Below are positions 8,337 through 17,467 of a stretch of DNA of 64,000 bases, one piece after another (within the stretch, counting starts at the first letter, position 1; every line of letters begins with the position of its first letter). The DNA lies in the NCBI GenBank assembly GCA_900543515.1, contig UQRW01000004.1, positions 1-64,000 of the forward strand, read 5' to 3'. Source of the DNA: an uncultured Collinsella sp. (GTDB lineage: Bacteria; Actinomycetota; Coriobacteriia; Coriobacteriales; Coriobacteriaceae). The notes beneath the pieces are model-generated. The model saw only the letters and a list, made by a program, of their open reading frames with translations, searched no databases and had not been told where the DNA came from. The position numbers and the translations under genes are program-made.

Positions 8337-10964
8337 TTACTCTGCGTCGGGGACCTCGTAGGTGGCCGCCGGCGTGTTGTCGCACACGACGGTAAAGCCG
8401 CCGTCCTTATCGACATCGACCGTCACCTGATCGCCCTCGCGCACCGTGCCGTCGATGATAGCGGCGGCGATGGCATCCACGACCTCGCGCTGGACCAGAC
8501 GCTTGAGCGGACGGGCGCCAAAGACCGGGTCCAGGCCGCCCACGGCGAGCATCTGCTTGGCCGCCGGGGTGATGGCAAGCGTCATGCGCTCCTTGGCCAG
8601 GCGCGCGCGGACGTCGGCGAGCTGGATGTCGACGATCTTCTCGATCTGCGCCATGCCGAGCGGATGGAACACCACGATATCGTCGATACGGTTGAGGAAC
8701 TCGGGGCGGAAGGTCTGAGCCATGGCCGCGTCGACCTGATGGCGCATCTCCTCCTCGTCCTTGCCGGAAAGCTCGGCGATAGCCTTGGAACCCACGTTAG
8801 ACGTCATGATGATGATCGTGTTCTTGAAGGACACCTGACGACCCTGGCCATCGGTCAGACGGCCGTCGTCGAGCACCTGCAACAGCACGTTGAAGACATC
8901 AGGATGAGCCTTCTCCATCTCGTCGAGCAAGATTACGGAGTACGGGCGACGGCGCACGGCCTCGGTGAGCTGGCCGCCCTCGTCGTAGCCCACGTATCCC
9001 GGGGGCGCACCGATCAGACGCTGGACGCTGAACTTCTCCATGTATTCGGACATGTCGATACGCACGAGCGCGCGCTCGTCATCGAACAGGCACTCGGCCA
9101 GCGCCTTGGCGAGCTCGGTCTTGCCTACACCGGTGGGGCCCAGGAAGAAGAAGCTGCCGATGGGCTTGTCCGGATCGGAGAGACCCGCACGGCTGCGGCG
9201 TACGGCCGCGGCAACGGCGGAGACGGCCTCGTCCTGACCGATGACGCGCTTATGCAGCTCGCCCTCCAGGCCCTTGAGCTTGTCGAGCTCGCCCTGCATC
9301 ATCTTGGACACGGGCACGCCGGTCCAGGCGCTCACGACCTCGGCGATCTCATCGGAGGTCACCTGTTCGTTGAGGCCCTCACCGTCCTGCTGCTTTTGTG
9401 CCTCGAGCGCGGCCTCGGAATCCTGAATCTGCTGCTGCAGGCCCGGAATCACGGAGAAGCGCAGCTCGGACGCACGGCCCAGATCGCCGTTGCGCGTCGC
9501 GCGCTCCTCCTCGCTCTTGGCCTCGTCGAGCTGCCCCTTGAGCTCCTGCACGTGGTCGATGGCGTTCTTCTGGTTGAGCCAGCCGGCCTTTTGCACGTTG
9601 AGCTTTTCCTGGACCTCGGCAATCTCTTGGCGCAGGGCCTCCAGACGCTCCTTGGAGGCGTCGTCGGTCTCCTTCATGAGCGCCTGCTCCTCGATCTGCA
9701 GCTGGGTGAGCTGACGCATGGTGGCGTCGATCTCGACTGGCATGCTGTCGAGCTCCATGCGCAGGCGGCTTGCGGCCTCATCGACCAAGTCGATGGCCTT
9801 GTCGGGCAGGAAGCGATCGGCGATGTAGCGATCGGAGAGGTCGGCGGCGGCCACGAGCGCGCTATCGGTGATGTGCACGCCGTGGAAGATCTCGTACTTT
9901 TCCTTGAGGCCACGCAGGATCGAGATGGTGTCCTCGACGGTGGGCTCGCTCACCATCACGGTCTGGAAACGACGGGCGAGCGCCGCGTCCTTCTCAATGT
10001 ACTTGCGGTACTCGTCGAGCGTGGTCGCGCCGATCGCGTGCAAGTCGCCACGGGCAAGCGCCGGCTTCAGGATGTTGCCGGCGTCCATAGAGCCCTCGGT
10101 GGCACCCGCGCCCACGATGGTGTGGAGCTCATCGATGAACAGGATGACCTTGCCCTCGGATTTTTGCACTTCTTTGAGCACGGCCTTCAAGCGGTCCTCG
10201 AACTCGCCGCGGTACTTGGCGCCAGCGACCAGCGCGCTCATGTCGAGCTCGATAAGGTCGCGGTCGCGCAGGGTGCTCGGCACGTCGCCGGCCACGATAC
10301 GCTGGGCGATACCCTCGACGATGGCCGTCTTGCCGACGCCTGGCTCGCCTATGAGCACGGGGTTGTTCTTGGTGCGGCGGGACAGGACCTGAATAGTACG
10401 ACGGATCTCGTCGGTACGGCCGATGACCGGGTCGAGCTTGCCGGCGCGGGCCAGATCGCAGATGTTGCGACCGTACTGCTCCAACGCCTCAAACTGAGTC
10501 TTGTCCTCGGCAGACGTCACGCGGTCATCGCCGCGCAGCTCCTCATAGACCTGCTCGATGCGCTCCTTGGTCACGCCGGCGTCGCGCAGAACGCGGCCGG
10601 CCTCGCCCTTGTCCTCGGCAAGTGCCATCAGCAGATGCTCGGTCACCACAAAGCTGTCGCCCATCTTGGTGGCCTTCTTCTCGGCCTTCTCGATGACGCG
10701 GACGAGCTCATTGGAAAGACCCATCTGCTGACCCTCGCCCGAAACCTTAGGCGCGTGGTCGATGGCGTCCTGCGTGGAGCGTGCGAGCTGGGCCGGGTCG
10801 GCGCCGATACGCTCGATGATCACGGAGATATTGCGCTCGCCGGCACCGAGTAGGGCAGACAGCAGGTGAATCGGCTCCACCGCGCCGGCCTGCGCGTCGG
10901 CAGCCGTGCTCATGGCGGTCTGCAGCGCCTCGCGCGACGTCATTGCTAGCTTATCGATTCTCAT
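8337..10964 (-). CDS. clpB: ATP-dependent disaggregase ClpB
   Basis: 875 aa, the full length for ClpB. It has the N-terminal Clp repeat domain (residues 1-145), a first AAA+ module with Walker A GEPGVGKT near 204, the long coiled-coil middle domain typical of ClpB rather than ClpA or ClpC (about 395-525), and a second AAA+ module with GPTGVGKT near 608. It extracts and unfolds aggregated proteins in the cytoplasm together with DnaK, DnaJ and GrpE, all encoded here. Upstream, a 27-bp dyad at 11054-11080 is shared with the dnaK promoter and suggests HspR control. Confidence 0.97.
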   Translation of the reverse strand: MRIDKLAMTSREALQTAMSTAADAQAGAVEPIHLLSALLGAGERNISVIIERIGADPAQLARSTQDAIDHAPKVSGEGQQMGLSNELVRVIEKAEKKATKMGDSFVVTEHLLMALAEDKGEAGRVLRDAGVTKERIEQVYEELRGDDRVTSAEDKTQFEALEQYGRNICDLARAGKLDPVIGRTDEIRRTIQVLSRRTKNNPVLIGEPGVGKTAIVEGIAQRIVAGDVPSTLRDRDLIELDMSALVAGAKYRGEFEDRLKAVLKEVQKSEGKVILFIDELHTIVGAGATEGSMDAGNILKPALARGDLHAIGATTLDEYRKYIEKDAALARRFQTVMVSEPTVEDTISILRGLKEKYEIFHGVHITDSALVAAADLSDRYIADRFLPDKAIDLVDEAASRLRMELDSMPVEIDATMRQLTQLQIEEQALMKETDDASKERLEALRQEIAEVQEKLNVQKAGWLNQKNAIDHVQELKGQLDEAKSEEERATRNGDLGRASELRFSVIPGLQQQIQDSEAALEAQKQQDGEGLNEQVTSDEIAEVVSAWTGVPVSKMMQGELDKLKGLEGELHKRVIGQDEAVSAVAAAVRRSRAGLSDPDKPIGSFFFLGPTGVGKTELAKALAECLFDDERALVRIDMSEYMEKFSVQRLIGAPPGYVGYDEGGQLTEAVRRRPYSVILLDEMEKAHPDVFNVLLQVLDDGRLTDGQGRQVSFKNTIIIMTSNVGSKAIAELSGKDEEEMRHQVDAAMAQTFRPEFLNRIDDIVVFHPLGMAQIEKIVDIQLADVRARLAKERMTLAITPAAKQMLAVGGLDPVFGARPLKRLVQREVVDAIAAAIIDGTVREGDQVTVDVDKDGGFTVVCDNTPAATYEVPDAE

Positions 10965-11053
10965 GGAATCACCTCTCTTGGGGTGGCCGCCCTACGGGGC
11001 GGCTTCACGTTGTTCGAGAAGTATTGTTGCCAGCTTTGCGCGATCTTATACAC

Positions 11054-11080
11054 AAATCTAAGTCTCTATATGTAAGATTT
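11054..11080 (-). promoter_or_regulatory. Putative HspR operator of clpB
   Basis: 27-bp imperfect dyad with ends AAATCTAAGTC and TAAGATTT, 90 bp before the clpB start. The same two ends at the same spacing occur upstream of dnaK (21388-21414). Actinobacterial HspR recognises an inverted repeat called HAIR (CTTGAGT, 7-nt spacer, ACTCAAG). This motif differs from that consensus but is the only sequence the two heat-shock promoters share, and hspR is in the dnaK operon. Confidence 0.6.
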
Positions 11081-11142
11081 TCTGAGTGATTGAGGGATAG
11101 GGTACTGAGACGCCGACCCACTGCATCCCCGACGACCAACCG

Positions 11143-11397
11143 TCTCGATCTGTAACATCTAGCAGCCGTTTTTGGGTCCAGATGTTACAGATCGAGATGA
11201 AATGATCGGCAGCGCCCGTTTGTCTAAATCTGTAACAACTACTCGGCAAATAAGGGTCCATCTGTTACAGATCGAGATAAACAGAAGACACCCGAATCGA
11301 TAATCTAAATCTGTAACACCAAGCCCACTTTTAACGGCCCAGATGTTACAGATCGAGACAGACTGAAAACCACCGCAAAGGGGCACCTTTGTGGTGG
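11143..11397. repeat. Three TGTTACAGAT palindromes plus a CCTTTGTGGTGG hairpin
   Basis: Three units of about 55 bp, each flanked by (T)CT(C/A)(G/A)ATCTGTAACA and TGTTACAGATCGAGA, start near 11143, 11223 and 11302. A 12-bp stem, CCACCGCAAAGG with CCTTTGTGGTGG, follows at 11370-11397. The block lies just 3' of the gene ending at 11407. The same block recurs at exactly +1950 bp (13093). Frames open through it encode only the repeated peptide pattern of the palindromes and are not called as genes. Confidence 0.9.
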
Positions 11398-11406
11398 TCG
11401 CGTTCT

Positions 11407-12078
11407 CTACTCTTTTGACGAGCCCGTGCTTCCCGATTCGGCGTTCCAGGGCATCTCATCCTCGAATAGCCATGTACGAGCAGACCCACTATCGCGTGCA
11501 GCCTGCAGGTCGGGCAAGCAGGTCTGTTCATAGGCATCCTGAATGCACTGACCCATAAACTCGTTGAGCTCGGTCTGGTCGCCCTCCATGACATAGGCCA
11601 CATCGCCGTCCATGATGTAGATGCCCGGACCCTCATTGCCCTCGTAACCCGGATCGTACGAGACATCACATAGCTTTGCGCCGTTCGCGGTATCCAGCTC
11701 GATGGAAGAGTGGCATCCGCCAACCATGTCGTTCGCTTTTGCCCGATAGGACGCATATCCGTACCAACGCTTAAAGGTTTTGCCTTTGAGCAGCTCGGTT
11801 GCTTTGCTGATTAGGCTCGCGTCCATGGTGTAGCGCATGGCCCCAAGCTGAATGCGCGGATAATTGCTAATGCCCAGCGCTGCCGGTTTCTCATCAAAAT
11901 CAACAGTAATGGTCTCGGGTTTTTCGTCGCCGGTCAGAAGTTCGACTGATTGAGTCACAGGCTTAACCACCGGCTCCGTCACCGCAGCAGGCAGAAATGC
12001 CATACCGACAACGCCCACACCAACCACGGCGATCGCAAGCGCCAGAGCAATCAATCCAATACGGGCAGAGCGACTCAC
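11407..12078 (-). CDS. Membrane-anchored or secreted hypothetical protein, paralogue A
   Basis: 223 aa from GTG 12078, preferred because GAGGTG lies 7 nt before it; an ATG at 12111 in the same frame has only a weak RBS. A signal-anchor helix (residues 6-28, LIALALAIAVVGVGVVGMAF) precedes an extracellular domain with no family I recognise. Its layout matches the product of 13357-14046: ISNYP, SKATELLKGKTFKRW, a YIMDGDVAYVMEGDQ beta-hairpin, CIQDAYEQTCLPD, and a nearly identical tail SARTWLFEDEMPW. The 3' parts of the two genes are about 96% identical at DNA level while the rest has diverged. Confidence 0.7.
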   Translation of the reverse strand: MSRSARIGLIALALAIAVVGVGVVGMAFLPAAVTEPVVKPVTQSVELLTGDEKPETITVDFDEKPAALGISNYPRIQLGAMRYTMDASLISKATELLKGKTFKRWYGYASYRAKANDMVGGCHSSIELDTANGAKLCDVSYDPGYEGNEGPGIYIMDGDVAYVMEGDQTELNEFMGQCIQDAYEQTCLPDLQAARDSGSARTWLFEDEMPWNAESGSTGSSKE

Positions 12079-12168
12079 AGCAAAACACCTCGCAATGCAG
12101 ATCTGCGTCATTTGCCCTAATGATACCGTCAGCTAACACTATCACCAAAAGAAGCCGCTCGCTCCCCA

Positions 12169-12201
12169 CCACCACAAAGGAGACAGGCACCTTTGTGGTG
12201 G
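12169..12201. repeat. CCACCACAAAGG hairpin
   Basis: 12-bp perfect stem CCACCACAAAGG / CCTTTGTGGTGG with loop AGACAGGCA, in the gap between divergent genes. The same hairpin family occurs at 11370, 13038, 13320 and 56826 and, decayed, near 58254. Confidence 0.85.
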
Positions 12202-12312
12202 GTTTCGACGCTAACGGTCGACCATCTCACGCCATGAGATTAAACTTAATTTGTTATCTGAATTTATCTATTTCTATCTATCCTCAACAGCTTTTTGTTT
12301 CGGGGAGATCAT

Positions 12313-12981
12313 ATGAAGCCGTCTCATTCCACCGGTCGCAACGTCATCGCCATTCTCGCCGTACCCATCGTGATGCTCTTCCTTATCGTCATCACGCCCT
12401 TTTCTCTCGGTATCGCCTCGCCCTTCGATTTGTGCGGGATGGTCGACGCCGGCTCGCGTGCCACCTCGCTCTCCTTTATCTGCCGCGGCGTGTTTTACGA
12501 AGATAGAATTCCCACCGGATTTTGGCAGTCAAAGTTGCCACTGCTCGGTCAGATCGACGGATGCTCCCCCCATTTCTGCCTTGAACCTCAGGCGCTAAAC
12601 TATCTGATCGACGACCAGCCACTCGACTCCATCACCCTCGCCTACGACTACGCACCAAACACCGATGAGCGCCACATGAACCAAGTCCTCGACAAGATGC
12701 TTGGACAGTGCGGGCTCACCGAGGAGGACGGTCGAACCATCTATAGCAACCAGAAATTAAAGCGAACAGAACTCCGCCGTGTCGGAAAAATCGAAGGGCG
12801 AAGTGGGGCCGCCTACTGGCAGGCCTGGGCAACACGCGACAAGAGCGAATTCGGACACAGCACCTATATGGTCACCGTCTACACCAAAGACGGAATTAAG
12901 GACAATGTTGACGATTTCGCGTCGTCCAAACTCGGCATCCCCAAAACAACCAAACCCGCCACCCCAGATGAAATCCTGTAG
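12313..12981 (+). CDS. Secreted or membrane-anchored hypothetical protein
   Basis: 222 aa from ATG 12313 (GGGGAG five nt upstream). An N-terminal hydrophobic segment at residues 9-35 (VIAILAVPIVMLFLIVITPF) looks like a signal anchor, followed by an extracellular domain with four or five Cys. It shares no clear sequence with the two paralogues that flank it on the opposite strand, but has the same size and topology. AT content is higher than in the housekeeping genes around it. I do not recognise the family. Confidence 0.65.
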   Translation: MKPSHSTGRNVIAILAVPIVMLFLIVITPFSLGIASPFDLCGMVDAGSRATSLSFICRGVFYEDRIPTGFWQSKLPLLGQIDGCSPHFCLEPQALNYLIDDQPLDSITLAYDYAPNTDERHMNQVLDKMLGQCGLTEEDGRTIYSNQKLKRTELRRVGKIEGRSGAAYWQAWATRDKSEFGHSTYMVTVYTKDGIKDNVDDFASSKLGIPKTTKPATPDEIL

Positions 12982-13356
12982 AGACATTCATTAAAATGCT
13001 GCCCAGCGATCACAATAACATCGAGCCCGCCCCCCACCACCACAAAGGGGACAGGCACCTTTGTGGTGATTTTCGACTCCGGCGCTCATCTGTCTCGATC
13101 TGTAACATCTAGCGGCCGTTTTTGACCCCAGATGTTACAGATTGAGATGAAATGATCGGCGGCGCCCGTTTGTCTAAATCTGTAACAACTACTCGGCAAA
13201 TAAGGGTCCACCTGTTACAGATCGAGATAAACAGAAGACACCCGAATCGATAATCTAAATCTGTAACACCAAGCCCACTTTTAACGGCCCAGATGTTACA
13301 GATCGAGACAGACTGAAAACCACCGCAAAGGGGCACCTTTGTGGTGGTCGCGTTCT
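12982..13356. repeat. Gene-free block: second copy of the palindrome array
   Basis: Contains a CACCACAAAGG hairpin (13038-13068), then three TGTTACAGAT palindromes from 13093 to about 13310 and another CCTTTGTGGTGG hairpin at 13320-13347. From 13093 the sequence copies 11143 onward at a constant offset of 1950 bp with no gaps. I see no coding sequence. Confidence 0.9.
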
Positions 13357-14046
13357 CTACTCTTTTGCCGAGCCCGTGCTTCCCGATTCGGCGGTCCAGG
13401 GCATCTCATCCTCGAATAGCCATGTACGAGCAGATCCACCATCGCGTGCAGTCTGCGGGTCGGGCAGGCAGGTCTGGTCGTACGCGTCCATCACGCAACG
13501 ATCCAAAAAATCGATCACCTGCTGCTGGTCGCCTTCAAGAATGTAGGTCACGCCGCCATCTTGGATATAGACGCCGTCCCCACCTCCGGCTTTTGCGTAT
13601 TCCGGATTGTAGTTAACGGTGCGCATCAGTTTGCCATCAGATGAATACAACTTCAGCGTTGTATAGTAGCCACCGTTCACAGAACCACGTCGGCGCTCAT
13701 AGGCATCCCAACCGTCCCAGCGTTTGAACGAACGCCCGTTTAGCAAGTCCAGCGCCTGTCGGGACAACTTCTCGTCCTTGGTATAGCGAGACGAGCCAAG
13801 TTCAATCATGGGGTAGTTGCTTATGCTTAGAATGCCCGGCGTTTCCTCGATATCGAGCGTTATCTCATCGGGCTTTGTAACGTCCGAAATCATTTGCCCG
13901 GGCATCGATGCAACAAGGGACGCCATCTCAACCGTCTGCTCAACCCCACTCGGCCCATAGAAGATAAGCGAGCCAAATAGGACCACGCCCGCAGCAGCGA
14001 CGACGCAAGCCACCAACAGCAACAAAACAGAAGTGCAACGCTTCAT
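13357..14046 (-). CDS. Membrane-anchored or secreted hypothetical protein, paralogue B
   Basis: 229 aa from ATG 14046 (GGAG six nt upstream); a GTG four codons earlier is in frame but overlaps that RBS. A signal peptide or anchor at residues 5-32 (SVLLLLVACVVAAAGVVLFG) precedes a domain parallel to the 11407-12078 product: DEITLDIEETPGILSISNYP, LLNGRSFKRWDGW, YIQDGGVTYILEGDQ, CVMDAYDQTCLPD and tail SARTWLFEDEMPW. The last 40 codons and the following palindromes are almost identical to paralogue A, so a recent duplication or gene conversion has homogenised the 3' ends. Function unknown. Confidence 0.7.
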   Translation of the reverse strand: MKRCTSVLLLLVACVVAAAGVVLFGSLIFYGPSGVEQTVEMASLVASMPGQMISDVTKPDEITLDIEETPGILSISNYPMIELGSSRYTKDEKLSRQALDLLNGRSFKRWDGWDAYERRRGSVNGGYYTTLKLYSSDGKLMRTVNYNPEYAKAGGGDGVYIQDGGVTYILEGDQQQVIDFLDRCVMDAYDQTCLPDPQTARDGGSARTWLFEDEMPWTAESGSTGSAKE

Positions 14047-14208
14047 CTTCAACTCCACAAACGAGAGTGTTTTGAGCTCACTTTAAAGCGCCAACTTCAT
14101 ACTGTCAATTCTAGATAGCATATGAACAAAGGCGCACTCCCCCATAGAGGAGAGTTGCAACCTCGATTTTAGCGCCCTCAAGACCCAACGAGCAGCACTT
14201 AACAAGTA

Positions 14209-14280
14209 GCCCCGGTTATACCTTTCTCTGACGCGACCCTCGCGAAGCGCGTGAGCGGCAGGGAAAGGTATAACCGGGGC
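14209..14280. repeat. 18-bp perfect hairpin 3' of aconitase
   Basis: GCCCCGGTTATACCTTTC (14209-14226) pairs perfectly with its complement at 14263-14280, with a 36-nt loop that holds a further short GC-rich hairpin. It lies 15 bp after the aconitase stop and has no T run, so it is not a standard terminator. Confidence 0.85.
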
Positions 14281-14295
14281 GGACAAGTATGTGCG

Positions 14296-16596
14296 TTACT
14301 CGGCAGCGGCCTTGAACTTGTTGTAGTTGATCAGGCAGCCGGCCTTGACGATGGCGCGCTCCTCTGCCGTCATATCGGCAATGTAAAGCTCAATCTGCTC
14401 GACCGTGTCGTCGGCGCGCACCACGTAGGCGGCGATGTCCTTCAGGTCGCCGTCGAGCGCGGCGCGGATACCCGGCACAAAGACGTAGTCGCCCACCTCA
14501 AAGTTGGGCTCGGCCTCCATCTGGAAGGGCACCATGCCCCAGTTCATCACGTTGGAGCGATAGCGCTTGGTGGCGTACTCGTGGACGATGTTGGCCAGGC
14601 CGCCAATTACGCGCTGGCAGCTCGCGGCCTGCTCGCGGGCAGAACCGTCACCGGGCTTCTTAGCGTAGAGCATGGAGCCGTACTCGGTCGCCTTGGCATC
14701 GGCAGCGACACCCGCGCCGGCCAACGCCTCAAACACGCTGGCAAGCTCGGCATCGAGTGCTGTCAGGTCACCCGCGGACTCGCCAGCCACGCGGCGCTTC
14801 TCCACGGCGTCGACCTCCTTGGAACGGCCCACGTAGGCCGGGTCGCGGCGGCTCAGCGTAAACTCTGCCAGGCCCAGCGGGTTGGAGCGGAAGGAGCTCG
14901 TCTCGCCCGAAGGAATGAGCTCGTCAGTCGTGGTGACCGGGTCCATGATCTTAGAGCACACCTTGAGCAGGATATCGTCGCCGAGGGGCTCCATCGCGGG
15001 CCACGGCTTGATGTTGGGACCCTCGACCAGTTCGTCGGCAGGCTCCGCCTTGCCAAAGCCCCAATACACGCGCTTTTTGTACGGCGCGTCGTCAAAGGTG
15101 TACTCGCAGGCCTCGTCCCAAGTCTCCTCGGGCAGGTCGGTCGCCGGCGTCAGGACGCCGCCGTTGGCAGCCGTCGCCGCAATGGAGCGAGCGTCCATCA
15201 GGGCCACGGCGCTCAGCTGGCCATTGCCCGGCTTGGAACCCTCGCGGTTGGGGAAGTTGCGCGTGGTGTGGCGGATCGAAAGGCCGTTGTTGGCGGGCGT
15301 GTCGCCGGCGCCGAAGCACGGGCCGCAGAACGCCGTGCGCACAATCGCGCCGGCCTCCATAAGGTCGTAGATGTAGCCGCGGCGTGTAAGCTCGAGTGCC
15401 ACGGGCTGGCTCGTGGGATAGACCGACAGCGAGAACTCGCCGCAGCCGGTGCTGGCGCCCTTGAGCACGCGGGCAGCCTGGACCACGGAGTCGTAGTTGC
15501 CGCCCGAGCAGCCGGCGATAACGCCCTGCTGCACGTGCAGCTTGCCGTCGACGATCTTGTCGAGCAGGCTAAAGTGCGTCTTGCCCTCGCCGATCTTGGC
15601 GGCCTCGAGCTCCACCTCGTGCAGGATGTCCTCGAGGTTCTCGTTGAGCTCGTCAATCTCAAAGCCGTTGGAAGGATGGAACGGCAGCGCGATCATGGGC
15701 TTGATGCTCGACAGATCGACCTCGACGCAGCCGTCGTAGTAGGCGACATCGGCGGGCTTGAGCTCGCGGTAGTCGTCGCCGCGGCCGTGCATGGCCAAAA
15801 ACGCGTGTGTGTCCTCGTCGGTGGCCCAGATGGAGGAAAGGCAGGTGGTCTCGGTGGTCATGACGTCAACGCCGTTGCGGTAATCGGTCGTCATGCTCGC
15901 GATGCCCGGGCCCACAAACTCCATGACCTTGTTCTTAACGTAGCCCTTGGCAAAGACCGCCTTGATGATGGCGAGCGCCACATCGTGCGGGCCGACGCCG
16001 GGACGCGGGGCACCCGTGAGGTAGATGGCCACGACGCCGGGATAGGCGACATCGTAGGTGTCGCACAGCAGCTGCTTTGCCAGCTCGCCGCCGCCCTCGC
16101 CAACGGCCATGGTGCCCAGAGCGCCGTAGCGGGTGTGCGAGTCGGAACCCAGAATCATCTTGCCGCAACCGGCGAAGTTCTCACGCATAAAGGAGTGGAT
16201 GACGGCGATGTGCGGCGGAACGAAGATGCCGCCGTACTTCTTGGCCGCAGAAAGGCCAAAGACGTGGTCGTCCTCGTTGATGGTGCCGCCCACGGCGCAC
16301 AGCGAGTTATGGCAGTTGGTGAGCACGTAGGGCAGCGGGAACTGCTCCATGCCCGAGGCGCGCGCCGTCTGGATGATGCCGACAAAGGTGATGTCGTGGC
16401 TCGCCATGGCGTCGAAGCGAATCTTGAGCGCCTCGGGGTCGCCGGACGTGTTGTGTGCCTGAAGGATCGAATACGCGATGGTGCCACGCTTGGCATCCTC
16501 GGGCGTCTGCGTAATACCGCGCTCGGCAGCCTCGGCCGCGGGCACGACCTCGCTGCCACCGCGCAGGTAGATGCCGTCCTCGTACAGCTTAACCAT
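14296..16596 (-). CDS. Aconitate hydratase family protein
   Basis: 766 aa from ATG 16596 (GGGAG five nt upstream). It carries the aconitase superfamily signatures: substrate-site [12 protein letters not shown], FeS-cluster Cys in GCSGGNY and in [14 protein letters not shown], and SVYPTSQPV. The C-terminal swivel domain has [13 protein letters not shown]. The enzyme isomerises citrate and isocitrate, or a related tricarboxylate, using a [4Fe-4S] cluster. The subfamily (aconitase or a homoaconitase-like hydratase) cannot be fixed by eye. It follows hspR on the same strand but a structured repeat separates them, so it is probably its own unit. Confidence 0.9.
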   Translation of the reverse strand: MVKLYEDGIYLRGGSEVVPAAEAAERGITQTPEDAKRGTIAYSILQAHNTSGDPEALKIRFDAMASHDITFVGIIQTARASGMEQFPLPYVLTNCHNSLCAVGGTINEDDHVFGLSAAKKYGGIFVPPHIAVIHSFMRENFAGCGKMILGSDSHTRYGALGTMAVGEGGGELAKQLLCDTYDVAYPGVVAIYLTGAPRPGVGPHDVALAIIKAVFAKGYVKNKVMEFVGPGIASMTTDYRNGVDVMTTETTCLSSIWATDEDTHAFLAMHGRGDDYRELKPADVAYYDGCVEVDLSSIKPMIALPFHPSNGFEIDELNENLEDILHEVELEAAKIGEGKTHFSLLDKIVDGKLHVQQGVIAGCSGGNYDSVVQAARVLKGASTGCGEFSLSVYPTSQPVALELTRRGYIYDLMEAGAIVRTAFCGPCFGAGDTPANNGLSIRHTTRNFPNREGSKPGNGQLSAVALMDARSIAATAANGGVLTPATDLPEETWDEACEYTFDDAPYKKRVYWGFGKAEPADELVEGPNIKPWPAMEPLGDDILLKVCSKIMDPVTTTDELIPSGETSSFRSNPLGLAEFTLSRRDPAYVGRSKEVDAVEKRRVAGESAGDLTALDAELASVFEALAGAGVAADAKATEYGSMLYAKKPGDGSAREQAASCQRVIGGLANIVHEYATKRYRSNVMNWGMVPFQMEAEPNFEVGDYVFVPGIRAALDGDLKDIAAYVVRADDTVEQIELYIADMTAEERAIVKAGCLINYNKFKAAAE

Positions 16597-16765
16597 ACTG
16601 TCTCCCACTCTGCCCAAAAGATTTGGGCGCATAGCATACATTCGTTCAATATCGTGCCATAGAACGGTTGCGAGTGGGTTACGAATCTGCGCGTTCACTT
16701 TATCTCGGTAAAGCAAAGGACGAGCACCTTGCATCACTCTTCTGACAAGGAGTGTCCCAAAGTGC
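16597..16765. other. Aconitase upstream region
   Basis: Non-coding. It includes the aconitase 5' leader and an AT-richer stretch likely to hold its promoter. No confident -35/-10 pair was found. It ends at the first hairpin of the structured element at 16766. Confidence 0.5.
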
Positions 16766-16978
16766 CGGCACAAAAGGAACGTCCCCAAGTGCCAAACTAC
16801 CCTACTCCGGCAACGCCGATGTTTTAGCGCGGACAGCGAAAGCCCGCCAGAGCGAGCAAGGTGCCTTGAAACGAGGCGGCATTGACCTTCCTGGTCATGC
16901 CGCCGAAGTTGAAAGGCAGATTGCCGCTCTGGCGGGCTTGCAGCGTCGAGCCGTTACGCGGTTCGTAGAACCGCGTAA
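16766..16978 (-). repeat. Structured 3'-end element, copy 1 (after hspR)
   Basis: From left: GGCAC..GTGCC hairpin with loop containing AACGTCCCC (16766-16793); a GGCAACGCC motif; outer 14-bp stem 16841-16854 with 16925-16938 (AGCCCGCCAGAGCG); middle stem TGCCTT/AAGGCA (16862, 16913); internal GAAA and TTGA; inner stem GGCGGCAT/ATGCCGCC capped by GACC-loop-GGTC; then CAGCGTCG and a hairpin GTTACGCGGTTC/GAACCGCGTAAC overlapping the hspR stop. The same order occurs near 38.6 and 40.6 kb, and partly at 61.4 kb. Which strand is transcribed is unknown; the adjacent gene reads minus. Confidence 0.8.
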
Positions 16979-17395
16979 CTACAAATCCCCGCCTGCGCCC
17001 AAAAGTTTGCGCATGACCTGTTCGGGGTTGACCGAGCCGTCGCGCGGGGCCAGGGCGGTGATCTTCTTCTGCATCTTGTACTCGTGCAGCTCGTCCTCGA
17101 GCTGGCGCACGCGGGCACGAAGCTTTTCGTTCTCGCGCTCGCGCTCCTCAGCACGCTCCTTCATATCGAGGATGCGCACCACGCCGGCAAGGTTGATGCC
17201 CTCGTCGGTCAGCTGGTTGATGAGCTCTAGGCGCTCGATATCGGCACGCGAATACAGACGCGTGTTGCCGCCCGAGCGCTGGGGATTCACCAAGCCTTTG
17301 GACTCGTAGACGCGCAGAGTCTGCGGGTGCATGCCGGTCAGCTCGGCCGCCACGCTGATCATGTACAGCGGTTTGTTCCTATTGTCCTCGGCCAT
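16979..17395 (-). CDS. hspR: MerR-type heat-shock repressor HspR
   Basis: 138 aa. The MerR helix-turn-helix (MISVAAELTGMHPQTLRVYESKGLV, read in two parts) occupies residues 12-40, followed by SGGNTRLYSRADIERL and a coiled coil at about 80-115. HspR represses chaperone operons in actinobacteria, with DnaK as co-repressor. It is the last gene of dnaK-grpE-dnaJ-hspR, the classic actinobacterial arrangement, with 72 bp between dnaJ and hspR. Its probable targets here are the matching dyads upstream of dnaK and clpB. Its stop codon abuts structured element copy 1. Confidence 0.92.
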   Translation of the reverse strand: MAEDNRNKPLYMISVAAELTGMHPQTLRVYESKGLVNPQRSGGNTRLYSRADIERLELINQLTDEGINLAGVVRILDMKERAEERERENEKLRARVRQLEDELHEYKMQKKITALAPRDGSVNPEQVMRKLLGAGGDL

Positions 17396-17467
17396 GCTAC
17401 CTGACCCCTTTCCGTCTCGTTATCGTCCATCATAAGCCCGTGGGCGCGGGCGTGCGCCGCGACCGCC

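Noticed and set aside
8664..10853. 729-codon plus-strand frame opposite clpB
   Set aside because: Antisense of an intact ClpB with both Walker motifs; no RBS and no family features.
11143..11360. CRISPR-like appearance of regularly spaced repeats
   Set aside because: Repeats are inverted pairs with related centres, only three units, and no cas genes are present.
11159..11386. 75-codon minus-strand frame in the palindrome array, nearly identical to one at 13109-13336
   Set aside because: Its peptide is a repeat pattern (SICN.., VTDLD) created by the palindromes; conservation reflects the DNA repeat, and the start has no RBS.
14251..16662. 803-codon open frame on the plus strand across the aconitase gene
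   Set aside because: It is the antisense of a clear aconitase and shows only His/Val/Ala-rich composition typical of a shadow frame in high-GC DNA.
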